Positions 18,011-30,200 of a stretch of 64,000 bases of DNA are shown piece by piece; position 1 is the first letter of the stretch, and every line of letters begins with the position of its first letter. The notes beneath the pieces are model-generated. The model worked only from the letters and a program-made list of their open reading frames with translations, was not told where the DNA came from and ran no database searches. The DNA is taken from NCBI RefSeq assembly GCF_019175285.1, contig NC_056528.1:22753802-22817801 (forward strand). Direction: 5' to 3'. The DNA comes from Sceloporus undulatus. Taxonomy: Eukaryota; Chordata; Lepidosauria; Squamata; Phrynosomatidae. Both the position numbers and the translations under genes were made by a program.

Positions 18011-19269
18011 ATGTATTTCTGCTTGTGATGATGGGCTTACAAACACCATTTTTAAAAAATAAATGAGACAATCATAACTTCTGCAACTGACTGGTGGTGG
18101 GTTTTTTTGCAAACATCTCTAGACAGTACATACGTCTGGGTCATTATAGTGATGTTTAGGTTTGTACTGTTGTCTCATGGATAGGCAGAACTTTCTGGTT
18201 TTACTCACACTGTGAGATCCACTAATTAGATGAAGCTATAAAATGAATGACTGGGTGGATGCACGCAAGCATGTTTATGATGGAAACAATGGCTCCAAAA
18301 CTTACCTGTATCCCATGGAACTATCTATCTATCTATCTACACCTGAGATACTATGGGTCAGAAATTTAAGCACAAAACTATCATATTGGTCTGTAAGATC
18401 TTGCCAGAGGTTAGTGATTAGTTCTCCCATTTCTCAGGAGGTTAACCCATTTTGGGGAGAAACTTCCAGAGTTATTTGCTGATATGAGAACTATGAGGAG
18501 TCAGAAAACTTTGCATATTATCTGCTGTGAATCACCCATCAGTCTGCCAGAACACCCATATACTTTCTGCTCAACTCCAGCCACCCTGCTTTAGGGTACT
18601 AAAATAACGCAAATGCTTGTACTGCCCAAACCCCATGAGTGTAAGCCCTATTTAACAGAATCGGGACTGACTTCTGAGTAAACATGTCAGAATCCTTTGC
18701 AAGTGTGATCTTGTCCAAGGGCTGTTATCTTGTCTGGGCTCTCTCACTCCTCCCCCCCCCTTTTGAAGTGCATTGAGGTCATCAATCCAAATCTGCAAAT
18801 GATTAAAACCAAATAGAGATGTCTTTAGCTGAAGAAACAGATGTCCCAGCCTTGGAGGAAGGAGCAAAGGAAAAATCTGTAAAAAAACAAATCAGAGGCC
18901 TGGCTTCCCTCTTTTAGGAACAAAAGGGCCTTTATCCAGGGCATTTCCATCCCTATCAGTGGTGATTTCCATCATGCAAGGGCAGGTTGTGTGTGTGTGT
19001 GTGTGAATGTGAGTGCCTGGCATTTGAACCTATGCCTCCTGCTGCTTCTCACTCACCCTCCTGTCCATTTTGCTCCCATTGCCAGCCAGGTGCAGAGGGT
19101 TTCGCAGACAAAAGAGAACAGGATTTGCTTCCTTTTAAAAGAATATACAAGTGTCTAGTTCTCATGGAGATACATTTGAAATTACACAGCAGGGCTGGGA
19201 CTGTGGACTGCCCTTTTCTCGATTAAATTAGAATGGCCATCATCCCTAACCACTGTCTAGCCCACAATT
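18011..19269. other. unassigned intergenic sequence
   Basis: No gene found. It has minor simple repeats (a tatc run near 18325 and gtgtg near 18990) and no recognisable mobile element. Confidence 0.4.
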
Positions 19270-19400
19270 AGGGAGCTATTCAGTGTGCCAAATGCTTTGT
19301 GTAAACAGTTTCATATAATCCTTACGACAGCCCTGCAAGGCAGGCCACCTTCATACCAGTATTGCAGAGTGCAGCAATCTAGATGTAATGAAGTAGAATC
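19270..19400 (-). mobile_element. CORE-SINE remnant, reverse
   Basis: It contains agtttcatataatccttacg and acagccctgcaaggcaggcc, the reverse of the conserved SINE core. The ends are not clear. Confidence 0.45.
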
Positions 19401-19639
19401 TACATAGGTTTCTCTTTCTGTCTGCCCTGTTCCTGTTATGGGATAGAATCATAGAATCGGCTGCACTCAGGGTGCTCTATTCTCTTTTTAATATCGAAAG
19501 GAGTGGATGTTGGGAGAACAAACTCTCTTGATGGCCTATTTTTAAAAGGAAGTGATATTACACACACACATACTGCAAATAAATCTCACACATAAGAGCA
19601 AGCATGTCCCCAACATGTCCGGTAATGAGGGCAGAGAAC

Positions 19640-19765
19640 CTATGGGTGCCAGTGGTTTGCTTGACTATAACTCCCATCGCCACTGCCTACTTGTCACATT
19701 GTCTAGGGGGCTAATGGGAGTTAGAGTCCAAAATCGTCTGGAGGGCCATAACTTCCCCATTCCCA
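19640..19765. mobile_element. hAT-like MITE (actataactccc family)
   Basis: The inverted segments actataactcccatcgcc and ggctaatgggagttagagtc flank a short centre, with ctggagggccataacttccc at the right. Same family as 5524-5645. Confidence 0.7.
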
Positions 19766-21164
19766 GAGGAAGGCTTTGGGGATGGTGGGATATTTCATAT
19801 TATGGACTGGGACACAAGGCAGCTTCATCATTCCACTGAGATATAACAGTGTGACATAGCTCATAACAGACCATTTTTACTAAAACTTGTGTTTTAATAT
19901 GATGTCTTAATAAATAAGCAAATAAAGAGGAGGAGGAGGGGACGAGGAAACTGCTGCCCCTTTTCAGACTTTCATGTTGGCCATTGATCAGCTCACAAGG
20001 CCAGCCACTTCTTTCTAGTCTGTCACCAGGGAAGAACACTGTCCTTCTTGTAAGGCTGCTATGAAGATGACCAAAACAATATACCAGAAGCACTAGAAGC
20101 AACCTAAAGTGTTGGCTGCTTCTGTTATTGAATCAGTGGTGCTTCAGGCAATCATTGTGACTATGGCATACTTGATCTCAGACCTTGAAGGTAATAAAAC
20201 CCTACTCCTTGGTAGCTTTTTAGCCCAAATACTTTCCCACTGACAAGTTAGAATGGGCCAGGAGTGTACATAAAGCTGATTCCAAAAGGAATATGCTCTG
20301 GCAAACATTTATTAGTCTAATATCCGAGCTTTTCTTTTCAGTTCTTTTTTTAAAGGACGACGTTCTGCGTGTTATCATATTCTGTCCCCTCTTCCTTCCG
20401 CCTCTCCTCATATTTTAGTACTTTTCTGGAAATTATACAGCTTTGCTCTTTGGGCTTGTAATCAGTTCAAGCTCTGTTGGCTGAAGAGGTCTAGAAGGAA
20501 GAAACCACAGACACACAAACACATATGCACACACACTCACATGGGCACCCACCCCTCCCTCCCGCTGCCTCCTGGCATGGCCCTGCTGCCTCCGAGACTG
20601 CTTTGCATGCCCCTGATTTGCTAAGCAAAACAGTCCAAACATGACCCTCTTTCTCTCAAAGGAGGCACACTTCAAGGTGTGAAGCAGGCTGGGTCCCAGT
20701 ACTCTTGTGCCACCCCTCTGCGCTCCAAATCCCTTGAGGTTTTGATGTCAGGCAGGTACTTTTGAAGGGCTATTGGGTGGCCCCCGCAAGACATGTCACT
20801 ATGTCTGCCTGGAGGTCTTGTCAGCACTGGGATTAAAATTTGCATGTGGGGAGGAGGAGGTGGGGGGGAGAAACAAGCAAGGGTGCAGGTGTGCCCTTCC
20901 TGCCCCATTGACACTGCAACCTCTTTCCCACACTGGTCTACTGCCATTATGCTTTTTGGGAAGCACACAAGCTGGGCATGGATGCTATCGCCAGACCCTC
21001 AGCAAGCCCAGAGGTGGCTGCTGTGGGAAAACAGATCTGAGGGGGAGGTCTTGGAAGGATTCACCCCACTCTGAGTAAGGTTGGCTACCCCCAACCTCAG
21101 GAAGAGAAAGAAGGGAACAGTCTCCATCAGTAGGACCTGGCCCCAGAAAAAGTCCAGGGCTGCT
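19766..21164. other. unassigned intergenic sequence
   Basis: No host gene, RNA gene or clear transposon is visible. Overlapping open frames at about 20.7-21.3 kb on both strands have no homology I can recognise. Confidence 0.35.
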
Positions 21165-21413
21165 AGGGTTGGGAGGCCGCCTCCGTGACACAGGAGGGAT
21201 CCCCACATTCAGTGTTCTAAATAAAGACCTTCCTGATGGTGAGAACTCTTCAACAACAGACCAGGTGCCCACCGAAGGCAACGGACTCTCCCTCTTTGTG
21301 GGCTTTCAAACAAATGTTGGACAAGCATCTGTCAGTGATGGATTCCTGCATGGCAGAAGCACACTGGACTAGATTGCTCTTGGGGTCCCTTCCAGGCAGT
21401 TCTGTGATTCCAT
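21165..21413 (+). mobile_element. CR1 LINE 3' UTR, diverged
   Basis: A forward CR1-like tail: gaccttcctgatggtgagaa, gtgggctttcaaacaaatgt, gattcctgcatggcagaagc and a ttccaggcagttctgtgatt end. Confidence 0.65.
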
Positions 21414-21919
21414 GAATCAGCTTCCTTGGTTAGCTCTAGGCTCCAGCATTACCACAAGGTGGGAATTTTCCCCATACCTCTCTGCCCTCTTCGCAGATGA
21501 GGTCTTTTTCTTTAGATCTGTGTGTTTGAGTCTGATTTGTACAAAAACAAGCATCTCAAAATAAAGAGCCACTATGAACAAGACCACGCTGGCATATCTG
21601 TTTGAGCATAGCATCAGGGACATAGCATGTTGTGAATAATCCCACCTTAGTTGGTTGGTTTCCCAAGCTTATTTTTTCTCTTTGCAAACACTGTACTAAC
21701 GTCCATCCAAAAGAAACTGGGGTCACATTTGGATTTCTTATACTTCGGCCACAAAACTTATGTGTATTTGTATGTCTTGAATGTGTAACAAAAATGTAAC
21801 AAAACACAGCATGCAATAAATTCTAGGCCACCTCAGTGTTTTAGAAACTACAAACACCAAAAATAATGCCAGTAAGGGGCATTGCTGGGCAGGAAGCTTC
21901 CCAGGCTAAGACAGCAGCC

Positions 21920-22033
21920 CTGCCATTGTGATAAGTTTATCAGGCCATGGCGGCTGCTAACGGCTGGCTGCAGAGAAGGGTGGAGGCTCTGAACCCAGGG
22001 CAAGATCGCCCACCCGGCAGGCAGGCCTTATCA
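21920..22033. promoter_or_regulatory. candidate GATA-bound enhancer downstream of GFI1B
   Basis: Three GATA motifs fall within 105 bp: TGATAAG at 21929-21935, its inverted form TTATCA at 21937-21942, and CTTATCA at 22027-22033. The first is preceded by CTG at 21920-21922 with a 7-nt spacer, the CTG-N7-GATAA arrangement bound by TAL1-GATA1 complexes. It lies about 11.6 kb downstream of the GFI1B start codon; mammalian GFI1B has GATA-dependent enhancers 3' of the gene. Motifs are seen; the function is inference. Confidence 0.35.
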
Positions 22034-23734
22034 CCCAGCAGGCAGGCAGAAGGGGTGCACCCGAGGGCCATGCCTTTGGCCTTTTCTCCACAAAAGAGGG
22101 GCAGCACTGAAGGACTAGGAGTCCGGATAAAGAAAAGCCCCCTTTGCCCACCACACAATAAGCAAGGGTCTGCTTTCCTTTCCAAAGGGGTATGCAGGAT
22201 CCTGTGCCAACGGACCACCCTTGGGCACCTCTGGCCACATTTGGGGATGAAGAGGAGCAGCTACCTGCAACACCAATGCCACCTCCTCCTCCCCATGCCC
22301 ATCCGCACCCTGGCACTTGCTGTGTGTGTGTGTGTGTGTGTTAAAGGGAGTGTGGAAACCATGCGAAAGAACCAGCACTGAAACTTGCTTATTTCCCTGT
22401 TCCCTCTTTGTCCCTTTCTCCCTTTTTGTGTGATGTCTGTTACACAAAACTGCCTGGATTGGCCATTTTATCAAGAAGAAAGAAGCAATGGCTCCAGGAG
22501 GTACATGCCAGGAGATACCAAGCTGCAGGGAATGGCATGCTGCCAGCCAGGTGGGAGGGGAAGATGCTGCTCCTTGCCAAGAATGAAGGTAGATGTCAGT
22601 AGGCCCCCTCACTTTTTCAGAGAAACAAAAGAAGGTGTCATCTTGTTCTTTGCCTCAGGCAGCACAATGTCTTCTTGGTCCATACCTAGAAAACACATTG
22701 TGTTGTCATAAATGGGGAAAAGGAACACCCCGCACAAAATGAAAAGCACCACATGCCCTCGCCTGGGTAAGGGGATCCTGGTACAAGGGTTAAGGTGGTA
22801 CCCTGGGGAGGGCCCCCCTTCATGCCCAGTGTTTTTCAGAGGACTAAGAATTCTCTTCAGACTCATGGAGGTTCTGCAAGAGAAAGAAGGCCAGGACGAT
22901 CCAGGATGTCCCATGCTCTTGTCCTGAGCAACACAATGGGCAGGAAAGATGGACTCCAGGGAACTCCAAGCAGGGCAAGAGAGGAATCCTGCCTGATGTA
23001 CCAGGGCTGAGCATGCCAGGCCTTCAAAATCTGACAGAGGGCATAAGGCAGCCTCCTCTGTGCCCGTTCTGTTTGTTTCATTAGCAGAGCGGGGCTAAGG
23101 TGGTTGTGGTTCAGACTGTGTCCCAAAATGACTGAAGGAGACTCGCATCTGTACAGTTCCCCATTCAGCTTATGTCCCCTTGTTTGATTGTTTTTTATCC
23201 CTTTGGGGTTATTCCAAAATGAGGCAGCTTATCTCCTCTCCTAAATTGGGAGCTAGTCACATTTTTGGCTGTGGCTAAGGGGCCAATGTGCACTTTCTTC
23301 CGTTCAATGGAAGCAGGAAGCATAAGAAATGACTAAATGACAACCCAAGAGCCACATTTGGATAAAGCTGCCAGTCCCCCAGCAGTTTCATCTCAGGGCA
23401 TCCTGTTGATTCCTTGTGTTTGTCAGTCACTGGGTAATTTGGTACTAAAGATCAATAATTTGTGCTGAGTAGAAGTAATGTCATAGCAGACTTCTTGCTA
23501 TGGGATCCCAGATCTCAGGTTTTGACCTCAGTCAGAGGCCAAGCAGAAGACTCTCAGTGCAAGAACATTGACTTGAAATGGAAAATGCTTTCTTAAAAAA
23601 CAGTGTGCTGTCAGCCCCTGCTGCTGAAGTCTGTTCAGACCAACTAGTCCTAGTAGGCCATTTGCTGAACATGACTCAATGGTGTGATGCAGCAGCTAAA
23701 AAGTCAATGTGAATCTAAGCAGCATTAATAGAAG
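22034..23734. other. unassigned intergenic sequence
   Basis: A (GT)n run lies near 22320-22340. No gene or recognisable mobile element was seen. Confidence 0.4.
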
Positions 23735-24175
23735 TATAGTGTCTATATCAAGGGAATGTGCTGGCCAAATGGCTGTAATAAAGTTATTATTATTATTATA
23801 TCAAGGGAAGTAATAGTGCTAGTCTAATCTGCTTTGGTCATGCCTCACCTGGAATACTGTGTCCAGTCCTGGGCACCACAATTCAAAAAGGATATTGACA
23901 AGCTGGAGCATGTCCAGAGGAGGGTGGCCAAAATGGCGAAGGGTCTGGAAACCATAAAGCCCTATGAGGAGCGACTTAGGGAGCTGGATTTGTTTAACCT
24001 GCAGAAGAAAAGGTTAAAAGGTGATAAGATAGCCCTTTTTAAATATTTGAAGGGTTGTCATATCGAAACTGGAGCAATCTTGTTTTCTGCTGCTCCAGAG
24101 CATGGATTCAAACTGCAGGAAAAGGGATTCCACTTAAACATTAGGAAAAACTCTCTGACAATAAGAGCTGTTCCG
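23735..24175 (+). mobile_element. CR1 LINE, ORF2 end, with a tiny LINE insertion
   Basis: The forward frame reads [20 protein letters not shown], then [20 protein letters not shown], the CR1 ORF2 C-terminus. At 23756-23796 a 41-bp piece ending in (TTA)n is flanked by perfect 12-bp duplications TATATCAAGGGA (23744-23755 and 23797-23808). Confidence 0.9.
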
Positions 24176-24654
24176 CATGGCTCCTTGTGGTCTCATGCAC
24201 CTCTATATTCTATGTATACAATCTCCCAAAGTTCCATGCACCCAGCAAGGCATCCATGTAGAACTTGCTTATAGAAACATTCCACAGAAGTTGTTGGTCT
24301 GCAGCTCCCCTCTGTCTCATCATGGGACTCAGAGGCTTCAGAGCTTCAAGCAGCCACAGTTTTATCGCTTCTGGCCACCTGCCTCCACTGTCCCAAACCT
24401 TCCCCTCCCCGGGTGATTCAGCAAAATCTTCTCCCTGGGAGGGGGAAAAAGAGAGAAAAACAAGACAGGCCTCAGATGGAAGAAATCACAATGCCAGATT
24501 ACCAAGTCACAGGAAACTAGGAGAGCCCGTGATAAGGGGGCCACAGCCAGCCAGGCTCCTGCTGGACTGCCCCATAAGCCATGGCTAGCAAGGCTTGCTC
24601 ATGGTATCCTCTGCTATTCTGGTAAATGGCAGGGAGGAAGGCTAGGCTTTCCTA

Positions 24655-25960
24655 AAAAGCAGGTTCCTTGTAAGAGGGGATGAGATTTGCAATGCAACAA
24701 ACTACAAAAGATTCTTTTAGGGTAGATGGAAAGGAAGCAAGGAGACCATCCTCTGGAGATTTAGCTATTCCCCCTAATCTGGTGTCATCTGCAGATTTGA
24801 TAAGCCTGCCCTCTATTCCATCATCCAAGTAATTAATAAAGATGTTGAATAGCACTGGGCCCAGGACAGAACCTTGTGTCATCCCGCTGCTCATTTCTCT
24901 CCGAATGAAGAAGAGCCATCGGAGAGCACCTTTTGCGTTTGATCAGTCAACCACATACAAATCCAGTCAACAGTACAGTACTATTGTCTAGCCCAGATTT
25001 TACTAGCTTTTTTGCAGGAATATCATGGAGGACCTTGTTAAAGGCCTTACTGAAATCTTGATCAGCCACATCCACAGCATTCTCTTTATCTACCAAGTTT
25101 GTGACTATTGATAAAAGAGATTAAGATGACGTTTTTGAGAAACCCATGCTGACTTTCAGTGATCACAACATTCCTTTCTAAGTGTTTACATACTGTTTCA
25201 TAATCTGAAACAGAATCTTTCCTGGATGGGTGTGTGTGATTATTTGGGTCTTCTTCTTTTGTTTTTTGGAGATGGGGGGGGGGCAATCACCTCCAATCTA
25301 GTGGAACCTTTCCTGTTCTCCAGGAATTCTCAAAGATTACTGAAAGTGGTTCTGAGTTTTCTTCTGCCAGTTCTTTGGAGGTAGTTCATCTGGTCCTGTG
25401 AACTTGCATTCATGTTAAGAGTAGCCAGGTATTCCCATACTACATCTTTACTCATTCTGTGCTGCATTTCTCCGACTGCATCATCTGCTCCATTCTCCCC
25501 AGGTTAAGCACTGTACTCCTTTGAAGAGAACATTAAGACAAAGAAGGTTTTGAGTAATTGTGCCTTTTCCCTATCCCTTATTAGCATTTCACTATCTTCT
25601 CCACACAGTGGCCATTGTTCTTTCCTTGTTCTTCCTTTTGCTATGGACATAATCAAAAAACCCTTTTTATTGCTTTTAAACTTTCTAGCAAGCCTGAGCT
25701 CATTCTGTGCTTCAGCTTTTTTGACTTTCTTCCCACAATGCTGACTGTTTCCTTGATGATTTCTTCTTATTCCCATTTCTTCGACATTTTAGCTCAACTG
25801 AAAGTTCTGGTTTCTTTCGACACCTCCCATTTTTGCTCCTCATTGAAACTGTCTGAATTTCTGCCTTCAACATCTCACTTTTAAGAAACTCCCATCCATG
25901 ATGACCTACTCTTTTAGTATTCCAGGTCACAGGATCAACCCCAGTACAGTATCTCCCTAA
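24655..25960 (-). mobile_element. CR1 LINE, ORF2 internal region, degenerate
   Basis: The reverse strand gives reverse-transcriptase pieces ([34 protein letters not shown]) and, further right, the segment between endonuclease and RT (EAQNELRLARKFKSNKKGF, then EKAQLLKTFFVLMFSSK). Several frame changes and stops separate them, so the copy is dead. Confidence 0.85.
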
Positions 25961-26184
25961 GTTTACTAAAATCAGATCATAGAATGAATGTCTGACTATA
26001 TGTTTGGCTTCCCCTTCCTGCTGTATAACAAATGGTTGTCAAATGCTGTCCCCTGGTGTACATAAACTGAATTGAAAATCATGGACCTTAAACACAAATT
26101 TTAAACATAAATATGAGCTGTCAATCACAGTTATTTACCACTGTTGTAAATAACTGTGCAGTAGGGGCCTAAATATCCTAAAGG

Positions 26185-26293
26185 CACCGGATCCGGCTCA
26201 TGCCTGGTTCTGAAAGCTTTGTAGGGTCAGGCTTGGTTAGTATTTTGATGGACGTTGGTGGACAGCAAACCAATACCAAATGAAGGAGGCTCT
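26185..26293 (+). mobile_element. 5S-rRNA-derived SINE, degenerate
   Basis: A diverged 5S-like head (gttctgaaagctttgtaggg, ggttagtattttgatgga) is followed by part of the SINE body (aaatgaaggaggctctgg). Confidence 0.55.
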
Positions 26294-26513
26294 GGTCCAA
26301 AACACCACATAAACCATCCAGTTTGAGATTGCTTTAACTGCCCTGGCTAAATGCTAGTGGATTATGGGAACTGTAGTTTTGTCAGACATTTATCCTTCTC
26401 TGTCAGAGAGTTCTGGTGGCACAAAAAACTACAATTCCCAGGATTCCTTAGCACTGAGCCAGAGCAGTTAAAGCAGTCCTAAACTGGATTATTTCTGCAG
26501 TATGTTTTGGACC
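26294..26513. mobile_element. palindromic MITE (about 220 bp)
   Basis: The ends GGTCCAAAAC and GTTTTGGACC are exact inverted repeats. Further in, ccagtttgagattgctttaa pairs with ttaaagcagtcctaaactgg. The centre holds gggaactgtagttttgt and aaaaaactacaattcccagg. Confidence 0.85.
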
Positions 26514-26557
26514 TCTTTTTCAGAGGAACGACCTGGCAAAACAACTTTTAAGTACTC

Positions 26558-26764
26558 CTTGGTTAGGAATACAGTGGTGCTATTACTCCCCTTGATCTAG
26601 ACCAGTGATGGCCAAACTCTGTTCCTCCAGGTGTTTGGGACTTCAGCTCCCAGAAGCCTCAGCCACCTCGGCCAATGGTCTGGGATTCTGGGAGCTGAAA
26701 TCCAAAAACAACTGGAACGCCAGAGTTTGGCCATCACTGATCTATATTAGACACTATACTTGTA
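26558..26764 (-). mobile_element. CR1 fragment interrupted by a hAT-type MITE
   Basis: CR1 sequence gctattactccccttgatct is interrupted at 26603-26739 by a MITE with ends CAGTGATGGCC and GGCCATCACTG. It resumes as tagacactatact. The CR1 copy at 735 shows the uninterrupted site. The flanks ATCTAGAC and ATCTATAT look like a worn 8-bp target duplication. Confidence 0.7.
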
Positions 26765-26985
26765 TTGATGCCATCCATAGCGGAGCAATAATCTGTTTTG
26801 GCACCGCTTTGTCTGGCCAAAGGCTATGGAATTCTGGGAGTTGGAGTTTGTTGTGGGCCCAGAGCGGAGCAGAGCTCCACTCTGGGCCCCACAACAAACT
26901 CCAACTCTCAGAATTCCATAGCCTTTGGCCAGACAAAAAGTGGTTCCAAACCGGGTTATTGCTCCAGTGTGGATGCAGTCCTTGT
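26765..26985. mobile_element. palindromic MITE
   Basis: Long inverted arms: tctggccaaaggctatggaa, ttggagtttgttgtgggccc and their complements. The outer parts include agcggagcaataatctg and ggttattgctccag. There is no coding capacity. Confidence 0.8.
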
Positions 26986-27099
26986 TGGTTTCTGGTGGTT
27001 TCTCACTTATGGCGACCCAAATGTGAGCCTATTTATCACATTTATCACTATTTATAATCTATTTAACTTCTGGGGGGGGCCTGGGCTTCTTCTCTCTGA

Positions 27100-27226
27100 G
27101 GAGCACCCAGCAGCCTTTAGCACAGGCGGAACCTTTCTCTCCCGGAACCTTGCGGCCGAGTTGCTACGTGCTTCCGGAGCACTTTCAGAGTGGGACCCTG
27201 AAGCATGCGCAGACCAGGGCCGCAAA
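27100..27226 (+). promoter_or_regulatory. GTF3C5 promoter
   Basis: CpG-bearing TATA-less sequence with an ETS site (gtgcttccggagc), an NRF1-like GCATGCGCA, and a YY1-type AAAATGGCG spanning the start codon; a further CCGGAAG lies just inside the coding exon. This combination is typical of housekeeping genes. The exact start site cannot be read. Confidence 0.6.
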
Positions 27227-30200
27227 ATGGCGACCGGAAGTGGCTGCGCGGCGTCTCCTCCGTCTTCGTCCTCTGAGACGGGCGATGGCGGTGCTATTGG
27301 AGCTCCCGGGACGGCGACGCCGAAGCTGGAGCGGGATCGGCGGCTGGTGTGCGTGGAGTACCCGGGCGTGGTTCGGAGCGCGGAGAAGATGCTGCTGACG
27401 CTGGGCGGGGAGGAGGGCGTCTCGCGGGTGAGCAGGGAGAGGCAGAGGAAGGCATTCACTAGGGGCACAAGACCAACGTGAATATGGAAAGACCGGAAGT
27501 AACAGAAACGCCATGTTTTGACCTGAAAGGACGCCTCTCTAGGAATCTCTAGGTCCTCCAGCGCAACTCTATGGTCAACGTCTGACAGACATTGACCATA
27601 GAAACTGCGCTGGAGGAGCTACAGATGCCTTGTAAAGTGTTCTCTCTAGGAATCTCTAGGCCTTTCAGTGCAACTTTTAGTTAAAGTTGACCATAGAATT
27701 GCGCTGGAGGACCCAGATATTCCTAGAGAGGACATAACCGAATCTGCAACTATCAAAGCCGCAAAAGTCAAAGCTGCAAATGTGAAAGGACGACGAGAAT
27801 ATTAATAACAATAAATGGAACCAAACCAGGCCAAGGATTAATAGTTCTTAAAATGAATTTAACGTGAATGACATCAGTTGGGGAACATGATGTACTTACA
27901 CTTAATTAAAGGGCATGTTTACATGGTTGTTAATGAAAGCTGCAGATATCAAAGCCACAAATATGGAGGGATGCGTGTATTGTATTTGAAGAGAACTCTC
28001 ATTCGTAGAATCGTACAGTTGGAAGATATCCCTCCCCAAAGGTTGTCCAGTCCATCCCCATTTTGCCTTGTAGGGTCACAGAATCAAAGCCCGACAGTTG
28101 GCCATCCAGCCTCTGTTTAAAAACCTCCAAAGACGCAGACTCCATCACTCGACAAGCCAGTGGGTTCCATTGCTGAACAGCCCTTACTGTCAAGAAGTTC
28201 CTCCTAAAGTTGAGGTGGAATCTCTTGCTGTAGTTTGAATCCATTGTTCCAGGTCCTGTTCTCTGGAACAGCAGAAAATAAGCTTGCTCCATCCTCAGTA
28301 TAACACCCCTTCAAATACTTTTACAGGGCTATCACATCACCTTTTAACCTTCTCTTCTCCAGGCTGAACATACCCAGCTCCCTGTCTCTCCTCATAGGGC
28401 ATGGTTTCCAGACCCTTCACCATTTTGGTGGCCCTCCTCTGGACATGCTCCAGCTTCTCAACATCCTTTTTAAATCCTTGTGCCCAGAACTGGACTCAGT
28501 ATTCCAGGTGAGGCCTGACCAAAGCAGAATAGAATGGAATCAGTTCAGGGGATCCATGGTTCTCTTCCCTCCCCTGTTTTTATTCTCACAACAGCCCTCA
28601 GGTAGTTCAGGCTGAGAGAAAATGAGTGACCCAACATCATCCCCGAAAATTCAGGTGTGGATATTTGAAGCCAGCTTTCCAGCACTCTAGACTGGCACTT
28701 TAGGAATTAGCAACTGGGCATAATCAAGTGCCACTGGGTCTCACCTGCACTACCAGGCTCTTCTTCCCAATCTTGGAAGCTACTATACCTGTGGTTCTGC
28801 TCCATGCACCTCATATTCAATTGAAGAAAATAATAAATGTATATATATATTTTTAGAAGTGACCAGCTGCAAGTATATTCCTAAATCCAGGGGGCAGAGG
28901 GTACAGTCTTCAAGTTAAGCGAAGAATGAAGTGTTGCCTCCCCCCAGAGGTTTTCAAGGCAGTTAAACTTCCCACTTGTGCTGGGAAGCTTCCTCATTAA
29001 GGGGCTGTGTAGGCCGCCCCTTTTAGAGCCAGATTTTCCATGGTGCAAAAAGGAGCCATAAAAAGCAGTTCCTTTTTGCAACCTGGAAAGGGTGCTGTAG
29101 CCATTGCATCGCAGCTTTACAGTGCTCCTTTGGCGCTGCATCATGTAAATGCAGTGCTAGAGGAGTACTGTGATGCTGCACGCCATGTCATCTGGCGCAC
29201 AGCGTCACATTGCCAAGGGAGCAGAATCGGGGTATGTTTCGTATGGATGCCACACCCCAACTTCCCCTCCCCGGGCCGGCCTTAATGGCCAGTCTGCACA
29301 TGCTCTTAGTCCTAGATCCGTTTTCACAAGTAGCACACCTCTTAGTGTCCCTTGGAGGGGACACTGGGTAGCCCTCTCTCCTCTCTTTGGCTGTCTGTCT
29401 CATGGCTGTTTGGAAACAGGATATATATCCAGGGGTAGCTGTGTTGGTCATACAGCAAAGTATAGTAAGATCCAAAATCTCCCAACAGTATAGAATAGAT
29501 ATAGTATGGATAACCTATATCCTTTTTAGATTTATGCTGATCCTAGCAGAAGACTTGAGCTCTACTTCCGCCCCAAAGATCCTTACTGCCATCCTGTGTG
29601 TGCCAATCGCTTCCCTACATCATCCATGATGTTCAAAGTGAAAAAGAAAACAAGGAGGAGACAGACAGGAGCAGGTGATTGGGAGGAAGAAATAAAGTTT
29701 GACGTGGAGATCCTTGGCATTGTTACCACTGTCTACAAATTTCAAGGTGATCATTTGTACTCATTTGCATTGATTCTGTTTAGAGATTAACAGTTCAGCT
29801 AACATGCCTGTATGTGGTTTATTTAACTGTATTTAACTGTACTTTAGAAGAAACCTGATGTTTGTTATATTCAGATCTGATTTTATAATTTTTTATTAAA
29901 TGTTAAAAACAGAATTTTACAAGTTATCCTGGCTTTTGGCATCCATTCACTTTCTCAGCTACAACCTAGTTCTAAGGAAGAGAAGTGTTCCTCGTTTACA
30001 GCGATTTGTTGGCTTCACCAATAGTTCAATCAGAGGTGATCCGGTGGTTGTTGGAGTGGATTAATTATTTCTGTTTTGTTCCCTTCAGGGATGTCTGATT
30101 TCCAGTATTTGGCAGTTCACTCTGGACCCAGCGGGAAGCAGGTCTCCATGTATGATAAAGTCCTGATGCTTAAGCCAGAGAAAGATGATTTTTTCATGAG

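Noticed and set aside
21947-22381. A 144-residue open frame with a good Kozak start
   Set aside because: It runs through a GT microsatellite, has no homology and is open on the opposite strand as well.
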